Source: Ceratopteris richardii
Taxonomy: Eukaryota > Streptophyta > Polypodiopsida > Polypodiales > Pteridaceae
Length of the DNA: 64,000 nt
Direction of reading: 5' to 3'
Assembly (NCBI GenBank): GCA_020310875.1
Contig: CM035413.1
Location: forward strand, 187,426,355-187,490,354
Shown here: piece by piece, positions 33,450 through 44,073 of the stretch
How the letters are laid out: every line of letters starts with the position of its first letter
Position numbering within the stretch: the stretch's first letter is position 1
Translations under genes and position numbers: made by a program
The notes under the pieces: model-generated
Seen by the model: the letters and a program-made list of their open reading frames with translations, nothing else
What the model was told of the DNA's origin: nothing
Database searches by the model: none

Positions 33450-34064
33450 TCAGATTTCCAAATCTATGCTCTTATTATCCTGAGGAATCCACTCTGGGGT
33501 GATGATCCTAGTGAGAACCGATTTGCCTCGAGGGGTTCTAGGTTCTGTTCCCATGTTTCCTTGCTCTAGGTCCCCTAAGTCCGCTTCTGAGATCACATTC
33601 CCAAATTCGTCCGTCCTATCTGGGTGACTGGTGACTACGTATATGGTTCCTTCTTTGTCCAAGTATGCTCCATTTTCAAACTTGACAGCTGGGTGCTCTA
33701 GTCCAATGGATTGATCAGGATTCTTAATCTGTACCACAGATCTTCCTAGGCCGTCCTCATAGATGCTGGCACCTAATCGGTTGGTCCTAAGGTATTCCAA
33801 CTGTGTTTTGTATGGGCCTTCTACCCTATGCAGGTATGGCACTCCTGAACTACCTGTAGGTCTCTCCATACCCTGAGACATCTCGGATTCACTAGTCTCA
33901 GAACTTGGGTAGTATGAGTGTTGGCTCAACTGCTGGGCCCACGACCTAGCAGTGTGGTTGACACTAGCCTCTAACGACCTAAGGCTTTGTCTATCCCTTA
34001 CTAGATGTCGCCCTGATCTAAGGTTCATAAGCCTAGCTGAATAGCCCAATTTGCCCAAGTACAA
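33450..34064 (-). pseudogene. Gypsy-1 N-terminal gag module (unrecognised)
   Basis: A 204-residue frame starting MYLGKLGYSARLMNLRSG, rich in Ser, Arg and acidic residues, with no motif I recognise. It ends at a TGA. A sequence in the frame of the main gag continues at once (KSDQPTDIGTIMIYEF, 33460 leftwards) and has one TGA near 33313 before reaching MQRDRSRDR at 33232. The natural reading is a single gag N-terminal extension broken by one frameshift near 33455 and one stop, rather than a separate gene. Confidence 0.55.
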
Positions 34065-35911
34065 ACTCGTTGCAGAGTCCTTTCGTATCAGTTACTTGAT
34101 TCTTTTTAGTTGATTCCCGTGTTAAAATTCTTGTCTGATATCACGTCGTAAGGTATATTTGAGTGTAGTTCCGCACTTAAAGCTAATCGTTCCACGTTAA
34201 GTTCTTTTCCTTTAAAGTTCTCAATAGTACAAAGATTATGTTCTTAGCTTGAACTTGAGAGTTTAGGTCTGCTTCAACTTGATAATTGCCTATCGTCGCC
34301 CTGACTTACTCCTACCTCTAGTCGTTCTTAGCCTAAACTAGGAATTGACAGAGGGAGTTGAGAATATTCCAACCTTTTGTTTCCTGCTTGGTTGCCCTTG
34401 AATGCCCAGGAAGTGTGTTCCCAAGCTTGCACTTACACTTGCTTAGGACGCCTTTCGATGCTCTCAATAGATCTGTAAGAGTTCCAAAGTTAGCTTTAAG
34501 ATTTAAATTCCAAAGACAGAACCAATGATTTTCATTCCTCTAGCACAAACACTAACTTGCATAGTGATTTTTAGGAAAACAATTCTAAAGACCCCTGACT
34601 TTGATCCCCCTGGGTATGGTCAACTTCAAAATACCCTATCTGAAAATCAACGCATTATCTTTGTAAAAAACAGTTGAGGGCGTGTAGTATATGCCCCGAG
34701 CTTCCCAACAAAACAAAAATCACGGCAAACAAATTTCGTATGAGAAAGTTATGACCGTTCAGGGTTCTAGGGTTAAGACAGGGTTCAATCTGGCTGACAG
34801 ATCCTAGGATTTTCTCCCAAATCACAAGTGTAGGAACCTCCAAAAATGCTAATAGATTGACTATTTTGCCCCAAAATTATCCCAAATTTTGAACAAAAGC
34901 AAACCCTAATTTTGGCCGAAAAGCCTATCAATCGCGATCGACAGGTCTGTCAATCGTGATTGATAGAGGTGTCCGTCGGGCCTGTCAGTCGCGATCGACA
35001 GTGTCAATCGCGATCGACAGTGTCAATCGCGATCGACAGTGTCAATCGCGATCGACAGTGTCAATCGCGATCGACAGAGTCGATCGTGGCTGTCAATCGC
35101 GATCGACGGTATCAATCGCGATCGATACGTTTTCCGGGTTTTTCGCCCAAATTTCAGTCAATCGGGGGCCTATCAGTCGCGATGGACACGTGGCTACGCG
35201 CAAAAGTCAATCAATCGTTGAATTTTAGTCGGTCGCGATCGACGGTGTCAATCGCGACTGACAGAGGTGTCGGTCGTGGCTGTCGATCGCGATCGACGGT
35301 GTCAATCGCGATTGACAGGGTCCTACGTGGCACTCTGTCGGTCGTGAAGTCTGTCGGTCGCGATCGACAGGGTCTGTCGGTCGCGATTGACAGGGTCTGT
35401 CGGTCGCAATTGACAGAGGCTGTCGGTCGCGATTGACAGAAAAACACGGAATTTTTCTACTGTTTTAGGTGATTTGGGATGTGCTCATCATGCTTGTGCT
35501 AATGGTGCACTTAGTTTTGTCAAAAGTTAAAATTTTCTGTCAATCGCGATCGACAGAGGCCTGCGACCGCGAGACAGTTTCTGAGATTTTCGTACCTGCG
35601 CAGCGTGCTGGAGGGGATGATGATGATGATACCTGCAAGAAACACAACAAACATGCAAAAACAGTGCAAGCAATATCGCTCTCTCGCTCTCTCTCACAAG
35701 TAGAATGAAGGAAATGAGGTGGAGATGGTGATATGATCAAAACTGAAGATTTTCGCGATGATGGAGATGGAGGTGGGAGATGGTGATGATGATGATCGTG
35801 ATGAAGATGGTGAAGAAAAAACAAGAAAATAGATGAAAGTGAAGAAAATACCTACAACTCCAACGCGTCAACTCTACGTCTTACCATCACACGCTCGTCC
35901 TCAAAGCTCGA
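34065..35911 (-). other. Gypsy-1 untranslated leader
   Basis: About 1.85 kb between primer site and the first gag-like ORF. The part 34065-34920 shows no gene. 34922-35560 is the palindromic repeat array listed separately. 35600-35900 is rich in GATGAT-type repeats and (CT)n. I see no extra ORF here that resembles a protein. Confidence 0.6.
34922..35560 (-). repeat. GC-rich palindromic 19-bp repeat array in the Gypsy-1 leader
   Basis: Perfect tandem units TGTCAATCGCGATCGACAG occur around 34995-35080, with many spaced or variant copies before and after, about 20 in all. The core ATCGCGAT is a palindrome, and the 18 bases TGTC-ATCGCGAT-GACA are self-complementary except for one position in each arm. 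In the RNA sense of the element (minus strand) that position is a G-U pair. The CpG-rich unit contrasts with the AT-rich surroundings. Confidence 0.85.
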
Positions 35912-35929
35912 TCCCCGGCAACGGCGCCA
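35912..35929 (-). other. Gypsy-1 primer-binding site (tRNA-Asp type)
   Basis: TGGCGCCGTTGCCGGGGA on the minus strand is the primer site typical of Athila-lineage gypsy elements. Confidence 0.85.
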
Positions 35930-35937
35930 AAATTTGG

Positions 35938-36633
35938 TGTAGCTCAGTGATGAGTAGCACCTCCTTTAATGTCAATCCGGGAAGATGTGAGGATGGTATG
36001 AAGACCTCGAGCAAGTGGCGGCACAAGTGCGTGAGTGAGAAGCACACAAGCATGCACACACATACACACACACGCGCACACACGGCAAGACAAAGAGTGA
36101 GAAGCAATGGAGTTCTTAGATTACTTTCAAAAAGCTCTTACAAGCTCGTTTCAATTACAATCTAACCTCAAAAATGAGCTCTCTAGCTCCTTTTATAGTT
36201 TTTGACTAGCTTTGGCCCTGTTCAGACCTAGTGTCCGGCCTAGTTAAAAATTAGGTTCCAGGGCTTATTTGAGGGCTCAAACGAGATCTAAAAATTACGA
36301 AAATTGGTAAGCAACTACTTCTAAGGCTCCTCAAGCTCGAGGACTCCTCGGCTTGCACAAAATGGAGCTACAAAAAGGTGAACATGGTATTTACAAGGGT
36401 TGTTAGTGATGAGAATCACTTTTAATTTGTGTAAGGATTTTGAAAAATTAAAGGGTTGCCTTAGTGCTAGATCTGCGTGAATGCTCGTACTTGCTTCTTC
36501 ATGAAGAAAATTATTGGCCTACTTGCCAGATCGTCGTTGACTCCCTTGTCTGCTTGTACCTTCTCTCCATTCTGACTCTCTTCTCTGACTGCCATGCCTC
36601 GTTAGTCCTTCAGTTCCTTGTCTGCTGCTAACA
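35938..36633 (-). repeat. Gypsy-1 5' LTR (about 696 bp)
   Basis: On the minus strand it begins TGTTAGCAGCAGACAAGG and ends GAGCTACA, a few bases before the primer site. A good TATA box, ACTATAAAAGGAGC, is at about 36200-36187. A (GT)n run near 36055-36080 lies in the transcribed part. Ends are inferred from TG/CA, the primer site and the adjoining Gypsy-2 sequence, since the second LTR is absent. Confidence 0.7.
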
Positions 36634-36949
36634 GCATACCTATGTGAAGAGATGTGTCACATGCCGATGTGCACAATATCTGATCAGAAAAGATGAGATG
36701 CCTTTGAGGTCAATGATGGGAGGATGCACATTCTCAAAGTGGGGTATAGATTGTGTAGGTCCTATTAACTCCCGAGCTAGAAACTCCGATGTAGAGTACA
36801 TTAGTGTAGCCATAGATTACCTTACAATGTGGGTGGAAGTCAAAGCTATCAGAAAGAAGGATACTCAAATGATGTCTAAGTTTTGATTCGAGAATGTGTT
36901 CACTAGATACGGGTTACCAATATAGTTAGTAAGTGATAGAGGTACACAC
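36634..36949 (+). pseudogene. Gypsy-2 integrase, first part
   Basis: It reads TYVKRCVTCRCAQYLIRKDE, then GGCTFSKWGIDCVGPINS, VAIDYLTMWVEVKA and VSDRGTH, matching Gypsy-1 integrase on the opposite strand. Two stops (TGA at about 36885, TAG at about 36923) interrupt it. The left end abuts Gypsy-1's LTR and the right end is the Copia-5 insertion. GCATA at 36634 may be the Gypsy-1 target site, but the partner copy is not in the window. Confidence 0.85.
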
Positions 36950-38003
36950 GGTTGGGAAAGATGGATGGATGCTCCAAGAGACTGAGTAGGTACTGCTAAA
37001 CCTGCTTTGTACCAGCCCTCTTTTGCTTCAGAGTTGATAAGTAGACCTTCTTAGCTTTCCAATAACACCAAAAAATGGCCTATGTACTTTAGAAGTGATG
37101 TGTGTAATGATTGAACCAAAACAGATAACTTTGAAGTTCACAAACTCAAGAAAAACTTCTATTTTAGTCTTGACACCGGATGACTGTTTTGCTCAGTGTG
37201 ACCACTACAGTAGAAATTGATAAAATTCCTTCTAGGTGAATTTAATTAGCTTAGTAAGCTACCATTTGAAAGTGGAATGATGTAAAAAGATAAACTATGC
37301 TAAGAGAAATCAATTTAGCAAGTTTAGCTATACCCCCGACTTTTTAGGACTGTAGCAAAAATTGAACAGAGTTCACCTCGATGCCGATTTCTCTGAAATG
37401 GCTGAATAGAATTACTTCAAAATTTTCCAGCATGTAGATACTTTGAGCTGAATCCAACAAGCTTTGAATCACTTGATTTGGTGCAGAATAGACCGAGATA
37501 TGCCCTTGACAAGTTGTCAGACTTTTGAGTAGACTAACAGAGAACTCAGAGATTAATGATGTAAATGTATCTATTAATTAACACTTGTATACACTCCCAT
37601 TGGCATGAATAACATTGCCTAATGGTGTAGAGAGGTGTAGGCTATGGTATAGTCCTCACACACACTCAAACTCAGTAGAATGAGGCTCGGGAATGATCTC
37701 ACTTACCCGCGACTTTTCAAGTTCATTTTTATATGTGATGAGCAAAGATTTGAATTCAAATTCAAATTTTGGCTCCCTATGATCAAGCTCCTAAAAGCTT
37801 GGAAATATTCCTTCAATCAAATGAGCTACTTTTCCACGACTCATTGTGGTAGGTGATTACAAAAAAATTCTAAGTCAATTTGACTTTTACAATGAGGTAA
37901 AGTGGTAATTAACCACTAGCATATGTTCCTATGCTTCTTCATGTATGTGTATCCTTTGATGTATCCTTTGAGCCAAATGTGTAGGCTTGCAAATTACACC
38001 AAC
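36950..38003 (-). repeat. Copia-5 3' LTR (1054 bp)
   Basis: Colinear with the right copy; its outer end has GG instead of TG. A polypurine tract (GAGGGGGAGC on the minus strand) adjoins at 38004-38013. Confidence 0.9.
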
Positions 38004-38013
38004 AGCTCCCCCT
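38004..38013 (-). other. Copia-5 polypurine tract
   Basis: GAGGGGGAGC on the minus strand, the same core as in Copia-1, directly before the 3' LTR. Confidence 0.85.
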
Positions 38014-38045
38014 CAAGCCAAACATTTTGGCTTAAGTCTTCATCT

Positions 38046-39527
38046 TCAATGTTCAAGTATATCCTGCAATCCAATCATGGATTTGAACCTGCAAAGTTTT
38101 GTTCCATCCAAAGCTTTAGTCAACAAATCTGCACATTGCATGTTGGTTGATACATAGGTAAGTTGAATCTCTTTGCTTATCAACTTCTCTCTCACATAAT
38201 GGTAATGAACCTCTATGTGTTTGGTCCTAGCATGATAGATAGGATTAGCTGCAAGGTGAAGAGAACTTGTATTATCTCCAAAGATAATTGGTGACCTAGT
38301 ATATAAGCCCAATTCTGTATACAAAAGCTTAATCCAAATTGCTTCTTGTGTGGCATTAGCTAATCCTCTATACTTTGCCTCTGTGGAAGACAAAGCAACA
38401 GTAGGTTGCTTCTTTTAAGACCATGAAATTGGTTTGTCACCTGCAAAAGAGATATATCCAGAAGTGCTTCTTCTATCATCCTTGCATCGTGCCCAATCTG
38501 CATCTGAATAAATTTTTATATCAATATCTGAAGTGTAAGGGAAATACAAACCATGGTTCTGTGTACCCTTGAGATACTTCAAGATTCTCTTGGCAGCCTC
38601 TAAGTGAGGTATCCTTGGCTTGTGCATAAAGTGACTTAGCACACTTACTCCATATGCAATATCAATTCTTGTAAGAGTAGCATAGTTCAAGCTACCCACC
38701 ATACTTTGATAACCTGTAATCTCCTTGACTTCATCACCTTCATGGGCACTTAGCTTTAGGTTCACCTCCATTGGAGTGCTTGCTACTTTAGCATCCTACA
38801 AGTGAAACTTCTTCAACATATCTTGTACATACTTTTTCTGAGTAATGTATATCCTTGAATTAGTGTAAACTAATTCAAGCCCTAGAAAATACTTCAATAA
38901 ACCAAGATCATTGATCTTGAACTCCTTCATCATCTGGCTTTTGATATACCTAATTCCATTGACATCATTACCTGTAATGATGATATCATCAACATAAACA
39001 CAGAGATAGATTACCTCTGAATTACTTCTCTTAATGAACAGAGAAGTGTCAGCCTTGCTCATGACAAAACCTTGGTCTTGGAGGTATGTAGTTAACCTGT
39101 AATTCCATGCCCTATGTGCCTGCTTCAATCCATATAAAGCCTTTTTTAATTTGCAAACATAAGTTACCTTCTTAGGGTCCTCATAGCCAGGAGGTTGTGA
39201 CATATAAACTTCTTCTGAAATCCATCCATTCAAGAAAGCATTCTTGACATCCAATTGGTACATGTTCCAATTCTTTGATGCAGCCACACTTACCAACACT
39301 CTAATTGTTGGCATCTTGGCCACAGGAGAAAATGTCTCTTCATAGTCAATGCCTTGGGTTTGTGCAAAACCCTTGGCTACCAATCTCGCTTTGTACCTAT
39401 TAATTGTTCCATCAGAATTTCTTTTCAACTTATAGATCCATCTGGATCCTATTACCTTCATAGAATCCTTCTTGGGTACTAACTCCCATGTGTCACTCTC
39501 CTTAAGAGCATCAATCTCCTCATCCAT
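38046..39527 (-). pseudogene. Copia-5 reverse transcriptase and RNase H
   Basis: Starts with MDEEIDALKESDTWELVP. RT has KARLVAKGFAQTQGIDYEET, DVKNAFLNGWISEEVYMSQP, YGLKQAHRAW and YVDDIIITGNDVNG (near 38990). RNase H has KIYSDADWARCKDDRRSTSG, ALSSTEAKYRGLA and HLAANPIYHARTKHIE. A single frame covers it all with only two stops: TAG at about 38795 (Gln or similar) and TAA at about 38414 (usually Ser). The end at 38046 precedes the polypurine tract by 30 bp, which is normal for a copia pol end. Confidence 0.9.
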
Positions 39528-39539
39528 AGCTTCTTTCCA

Positions 39540-41209
39540 TTATGATTTTGTTATTGCTTCTTCATATGAACCTGGTTCTTCATTTGACAAATCTTTGGCA
39601 AGATAAACTGAATGTTTAGTAACAAGAGATGTATCATACCCATATCTGATAGGTTTCTTGCTTTCTCTTTGAGATCTTCTGATTGATTGAGTTGATGATT
39701 CAAGTATGCCTTCAAGCTTCTTCATCTTCATTTTGCCCTTGGACTTCCATGCTTTGAATTCTTCAAGGTTCATAGTGTCTTCATCATCTGAACTTGAGGC
39801 TTCATTCTGAGTAGGTTCCTCCTTTGCAAGTTTTGGAAATTCCTCTTCCAAATCATAGGGTAGTTTGACCTTCCTGCATTCATTCTCATACCAAGAATCA
39901 TTTTCATCAAAGATCACATCTTTGCTTACCATAAATCCCTTATTGGTAGGATTATAAAACCTGTAACCTTTTTTATTTAAACCATACCCAATGAAAATGC
40001 ATTTTTCAGCCTTTGGGTCTAGCTTACCTCTTATCTGAGAAGGAAGGTGCACATATGCTACACATCCAAATATTTTGCAGTGATCCAATGATGGTCTCTT
40101 ACCATGCCATGCTTCATAAGTGTCATACCATCAAGTGACTTAGATGGTAACCTGTTTATGAGGTAAGTGGCAGTAGAACCACTCTTTGCCCATAGATAGT
40201 TAGGTAATTTCTTCTCATTAAGCATAGATCTAGCTGTCTCAACAATTAACCTATTTCTTCTCTCAACTACCCCATTCTGTTCAGGAGAATACCTTGTGGT
40301 TATCTCTCTTTTGATGCCTATGTCCTGCAAAAAGTCTTCAAAGTCATTGGAGAAGTACTCACCTCCTCCATCTGACCTTAGCCTCTTCAAATTCCTTCCT
40401 CTCGGGTTTTCAACTAATGCAAGATATTTCTTAAAACAATTAAATACCTCATCCTTGTGCTTCATGAAGTATAATACAGTCCATTTGCTATAATCATCAA
40501 TGAAAGACACATAGTACCTTGATCGTGAGACTGAGGGGTCTTTGCTAGGTCCCCAAACATCTGTGTGTACAAGCTCTAGATAGTCTTCATGCATATATCC
40601 TTTCTTGGAGAAGGGTAACCTGTGAGACTTACCAAATTGACAAGCAACACACTTGTAAATCATATGTTGCTTGGATACATTAGGTATCCCAAGCACACAT
40701 TGGTCCCTTCACATTTGTTTCAAGGTTCTTTCTCCTATGTGCCCTAACCTTTTGTGCCAAATCTCAAGCTCTGAAAGTGTTTGATCTTTATAACTGTATA
40801 GTGCAATATTCTTTGTATCTTCCAACTCAAAAGTGAAAACTCTACCTCATTTTTCTCATTTAGCAATCCTCTTGAACCCATGTCTTGGGTCCTCCACATA
40901 TGCTCCATATTGATTGAATCTGACCTGCAAATGTTTCTCCACAATCTGACCAACACTCATCAAATTTTTGGTAATGGTTGGTACATAGAGTACCCTGCTC
41001 AACAAATTTTGATTACCATCACAAGTCTTAACATTTCCAACTTTAACTACTGAATGCTTTGTATCATCACCTGTTTGGACTTGATGTTTACCTTTTGGTT
41101 CCTCAAGATCAGAGAGTAGTGCCACATTGCCATCCACATGATTTGAGCACCCTGAATCAATGTAGAATAGGTGATCATCATTTGTACCTGACTTTGAAGT
41201 CATGTTCAT
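39540..41209 (-). pseudogene. Copia-5 protease and integrase
   Basis: The protease reads FYIDSGCSNHVDGN near 41160 with VLYVPTITKNLMSVGQIVE after it. Two stops lie at about 40855-40845 and a third at about 40697. Integrase shows IWHKRLGHIGERT, CVACQFGKSHRL, LVHTDVWGPSKD, RSDGGGEYFSND and SPEQNGVVERRN, so both the zinc-binding and catalytic residues are present. A frameshift near 40100 follows LPSKSLDGM. The linker to RT (HCKIFGCVAYVHLPSQIRGK, then an acidic Ser-rich part) follows in the RT frame to 39540, where a TAA stands before WKEAM. Confidence 0.88.
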
Positions 41210-41222
41210 GATCAGAAGAGAG

Positions 41223-42258
41223 TCATCCTACTCCTCTATGTAGTTGTTGTAGTCCTTTCTGGTTTTGAATCCTCCTTGGTAGTTTCCATTGTAATTTTTG
41301 TTGTAATTGTTGTTGTGGCCTTGATGATGGTTGAACCTTCCTCTTGACTGTGAATTCCACCTCTTTGGTAGCCTCTTCCTCTCTGATTTTTGTAATTCCT
41401 GAAACACTCATCTGTAGTATGATTTGATAAACCACAAATGTTACATGGTGATGAGTTATAGGGTCTCCCCCTACCTTGCTTACCTCCTCTGCCCCTTCCT
41501 CTTGAAGATCTACCTCTCACTGCATAGTTGGCTTGGGAGGTAGAGCCTTCATCTTCCATCTTCTTGCTCTTGCCTTTATCCTTAGACTTCTTATCAGTGT
41601 ATAGGGCAGAAGAGTTATTACCTTTGGATGTATCTCCATTTTTTGTGAGCTTTGCTTCATGTGTAAATAGTTGTCCCATGAGAGTTGTAAGATCTGGAAT
41701 GTGCATGTCCATGTACAGATCCATTGCAGTGGTGAAGCTTTCCCATTCATCATCAGCCTTAATTCCATTGATCACTTGCCTTACTATTTGTTCTTCTTCA
41801 ATCTCTTCTCCTATGCTTGCTAACTGATCTGCAACATCTTTGATCTTGGTCACAAATTCTAAAATAGCTTGCTTAGGTTGCTTCCTTAGTGTTGTGAATT
41901 CAATCCACAACTGATTATTCCTAGCCCTTGTATTGGAGGAAAAATATGATGATAAGGTTTCCCAAGTTTCTTGGGATGTCTTACAATTTCTGATATGTGG
42001 CAAAAGAAAGTCAGAAATAGAGTTGAGTAAATATGACCTTGCCAATGCATCCTTAGCACACCATGTGTTGAGCTTTTCTTGTTCTTCCTTGGTTGGTAAT
42101 CCTCTTGCTTTGAATGAGGGCAATTCCTCATCTCCTGAGATGTATCCATAGAGATTCCTTCCTTTTAAGTAGGTCTTCATCCTTAGAGACCAAGATTGAT
42201 AGTTGTTACTGTCCAATTTGTCAATAAATGAAGGAAAACCATCTCCCATTTTACCCAT
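41223..42258 (-). pseudogene. Copia-5 gag
   Basis: Starts MGKMGDGFPSFIDKLDSNNY at 42258, six bases beyond the primer site. The gag core is complete (ARNNQLWIEFTTLRKQPKQA, IVRQVINGIKADDEWESF). A Lys-rich stretch, a Gly/Arg box and an intact zinc knuckle CNICGLSNHTTDEC near 41430 follow. A one-base shift near 41360 falls in the Gln/Asn-rich tail. A TAG at about 41229 precedes the protease. The product would package the element RNA. Confidence 0.88.
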
Positions 42259-42263
42259 ATTTA

Positions 42264-42277
42264 TTGCTCTGATACCA
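42264..42277 (-). other. Copia-5 primer-binding site
   Basis: TGGTATCAGAGCAA on the minus strand, one base from the 5' LTR. Confidence 0.88.
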
Positions 42278-42278
42278 C

Positions 42279-43333
42279 TGTTGGGAAAGATGGATGGATG
42301 CTCCAAGAGACTGAGTAGGTACTGCTAAACCTACTTTGTACCAGCCCTCTTTTGCTTCAGAGTTGATAAGTAGACCTTCTTACCTTTCCAATAACACCAA
42401 AAAAGGCCTATGTACTTTGGAAGTGATGTGTGTAATGATTGAACCAAAGCAGATAACTTTGAAGTTCACAAACTCAAGAAAAACTTCTATTTTAGTCTTG
42501 ACACCTGCTGACTGTTTTGCTCAGTGTGACCAGTACAGTAGAAATTGATAAAATTCCTTCTAGGGGTATTTAATTAGCTTAGTAAGCTACCATTTGCAAG
42601 TGAAATGATGTAAAAAGATAAACTATGCTAAGAGAAATCAATTTAGCAAGTTTAGCTATACCCCTGACTTTTTAGGACTGTAGTAGAAATTGACCAGAGT
42701 TCACCTCGATGCAAGTTTCTATGAAATGGCTGAATAGAATTACTTCAAACTTTGAAAGCATGTAGATGACTTTGATTTGAATCTAACAAGCTTTGAATCA
42801 CTTGAGTTGGTGGAGAATAGACCGAGATATGCCCTTGACAAGTTGACAGACTTTTGAGTAGACTAACAGAGAACTCAGAGATTAATGATGTAAATGTGTC
42901 TATTAATTAACACTTGTATACACTCCCATTGGCATGAATAACATTGCCTAATGGTGTAGAGAGGTGTAGGCTATGGTATAGTCCTCACACACACTCAAAC
43001 TCAGTAGAATGAGGCTCGGGAATGATCTCACTTACTCACGACTTTTCAAGTTCATTTTTATATGTGATGAGCAAAGATTTGAATTCAAATTCAAATTTTG
43101 GCTCCCTATGATCAAGCTCCTAAAAGCTTGGAAATATTCCTTCAATCAAATGAGCTACTTTTCCACGACTCATTGTGGTAGGTGATTACAAAAAAATTCT
43201 AAGTCAATTTGACTTTTACAATGAGGTAAAGTGGTAATTAACCACTAGCATATGTTCCTATGCTTCTTCATGTATGTGTATCCTTTGATGTATCCTTTGA
43301 ACCAAATGTGTAGGCTTGCAAATTACACCAACA
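42279..43333 (-). repeat. Copia-5 5' LTR (1055 bp)
   Basis: TG...CA ends; outer end followed by the CACAC duplication. Same length as the left LTR to within one base. Confidence 0.9.
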
Positions 43334-44073
43334 CACACTGCTTGAACAAATTCCTTGAAAACCTTCTTGAAGAATTCTTAGTAATACATAAGAAGTCAGC
43401 CCCCTATCATCCACAGGATAACAGACAAGCAAAGATCACGAATAATATCCTATGTAATGTATTGACAAAATTAGTAAATAATAAACACTCTGATTGGGAT
43501 AAACAAGTTCATCATGTTGTTTGGGCTTATTCAATTGCCTACAAAATGGTACTCAATGCCGTCCCATTTCAAATGGTCTTCAGACATAATTTTATGTTAT
43601 CATTAGACTTCTTGCTCCCGACTTTAAAAGTAGCACAAGAGGAGGAGCATAATGTACATGAGTTTTCCTCCATGATAACTGATCTAGAACATTTAGGTGA
43701 GACTTGGCTACGAGCAACAATAGGCATTTACGCTACAAAGAAAAGGCAAGAGGCATACTTTGATGTGCACATCAAGGATAAAGGATTGAAAGAGGGAGAC
43801 CTAGTGTTGGTTTATACACTAAAACAACATGCCTGCAAATTGGAAAAATGAGGATATGGACCGATGATCATTAATAGAATTTCCGCTAGCAGTGCGATTC
43901 AATTGGCCATTCTAGAAGGTGACATATTGCTAAGCTACATTAGTGGATGTCGCATCAAGCTATATCAAGAACCTCATACAGAGGATATGCTAATGAGACT
44001 CCAAATTGCTATGAAGCAAAAAGAAGAAGAGTTAATGGTTAGAGAAGCAGCACAAGCAGAGGCTACACATTAG
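43334..44073 (+). pseudogene. Gypsy-2 integrase, second part and C-terminal region
   Basis: Picks up where 36949 stops: CLNKFLENLLEEFLVIHKKS, PYHPQDNRQAKITN (the catalytic Glu of QAEST is Lys here), then WAYSIAYKMVLNA and LDFLLPTLKVAQEEEHN, the segment deleted in Gypsy-1. VLVYTLKQHACKLEK is followed by a TGA at about 43849 and then MIINRISASSAIQLAILEGD. The charged helix (KQKEEELMVREAAQAEATH) ends at a TAG. It documents that the post-integrase region belongs to the same gene as in Gypsy-1. Confidence 0.85.

Larger units (their letters stand above)
25004..36633 (-). mobile_element. Gypsy-1: Athila/Tat-like Ty3/gypsy element with two protease domains, 3' end missing
   Basis: Order on the minus strand: LTR (36633-35938), tRNA-Asp-type primer site, a 1.85-kb leader with palindromic repeats, gag, protease 1, RT, RNase H, duplicated H2C2, integrase, then a second retropepsin and a tail with WVPK motifs. 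The frame from 33232 to about 26590 is shared by gag, PR, RT, RH and INT, with only three stops. The element is cut at 25003 by Copia-4's LTR, so its polypurine tract and 3' LTR are not seen. Its 5' LTR abuts integrase of Gypsy-2 at 36634, so it probably inserted into that element. Confidence 0.88.
36950..43333 (-). mobile_element. Copia-5: full-length copia element nested in Gypsy-2
   Basis: LTRs of about 1055 bp end in TGTTGGGAAAG (GGTTGGG in the left copy) and ACCAACA. CACAC flanks both sides (36945-36949 and 43334-43338). Removing the element joins GGTACACAC to TGCTTGAACAAATT and restores the Gypsy-2 integrase frame. It has primer site, gag, protease, integrase, RT with YVDD, RNase H and polypurine tract, so it is the most complete copia element here, though it has stops and two frameshifts. 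Several substitutions distinguish the LTRs within their first 180 bases, so the insertion is not recent. Confidence 0.93.

Noticed and set aside
34990..35090. CRISPR-like array
   Set aside because: Units are contiguous with no unique spacers, and the DNA is a plant retrotransposon leader.
34956..35436. Open frames of 90-158 codons through the palindromic array (repeating SRSTVSIAID)
   Set aside because: The frames exist only because the 19-bp unit lacks stops; all three frames give the same 19-residue period. They lie in an untranslated leader, on the strand opposite to the element.
35592..35840. Acidic/His-rich frames near the Gypsy-1 primer site
   Set aside because: They come from GATGAT and CT microsatellites in the leader.
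38046..42258. Copia-5 as an active element
   Set aside because: RT, integrase and RNase H motifs are complete, but at least six stops and two frameshifts and visibly diverged LTRs argue against activity.
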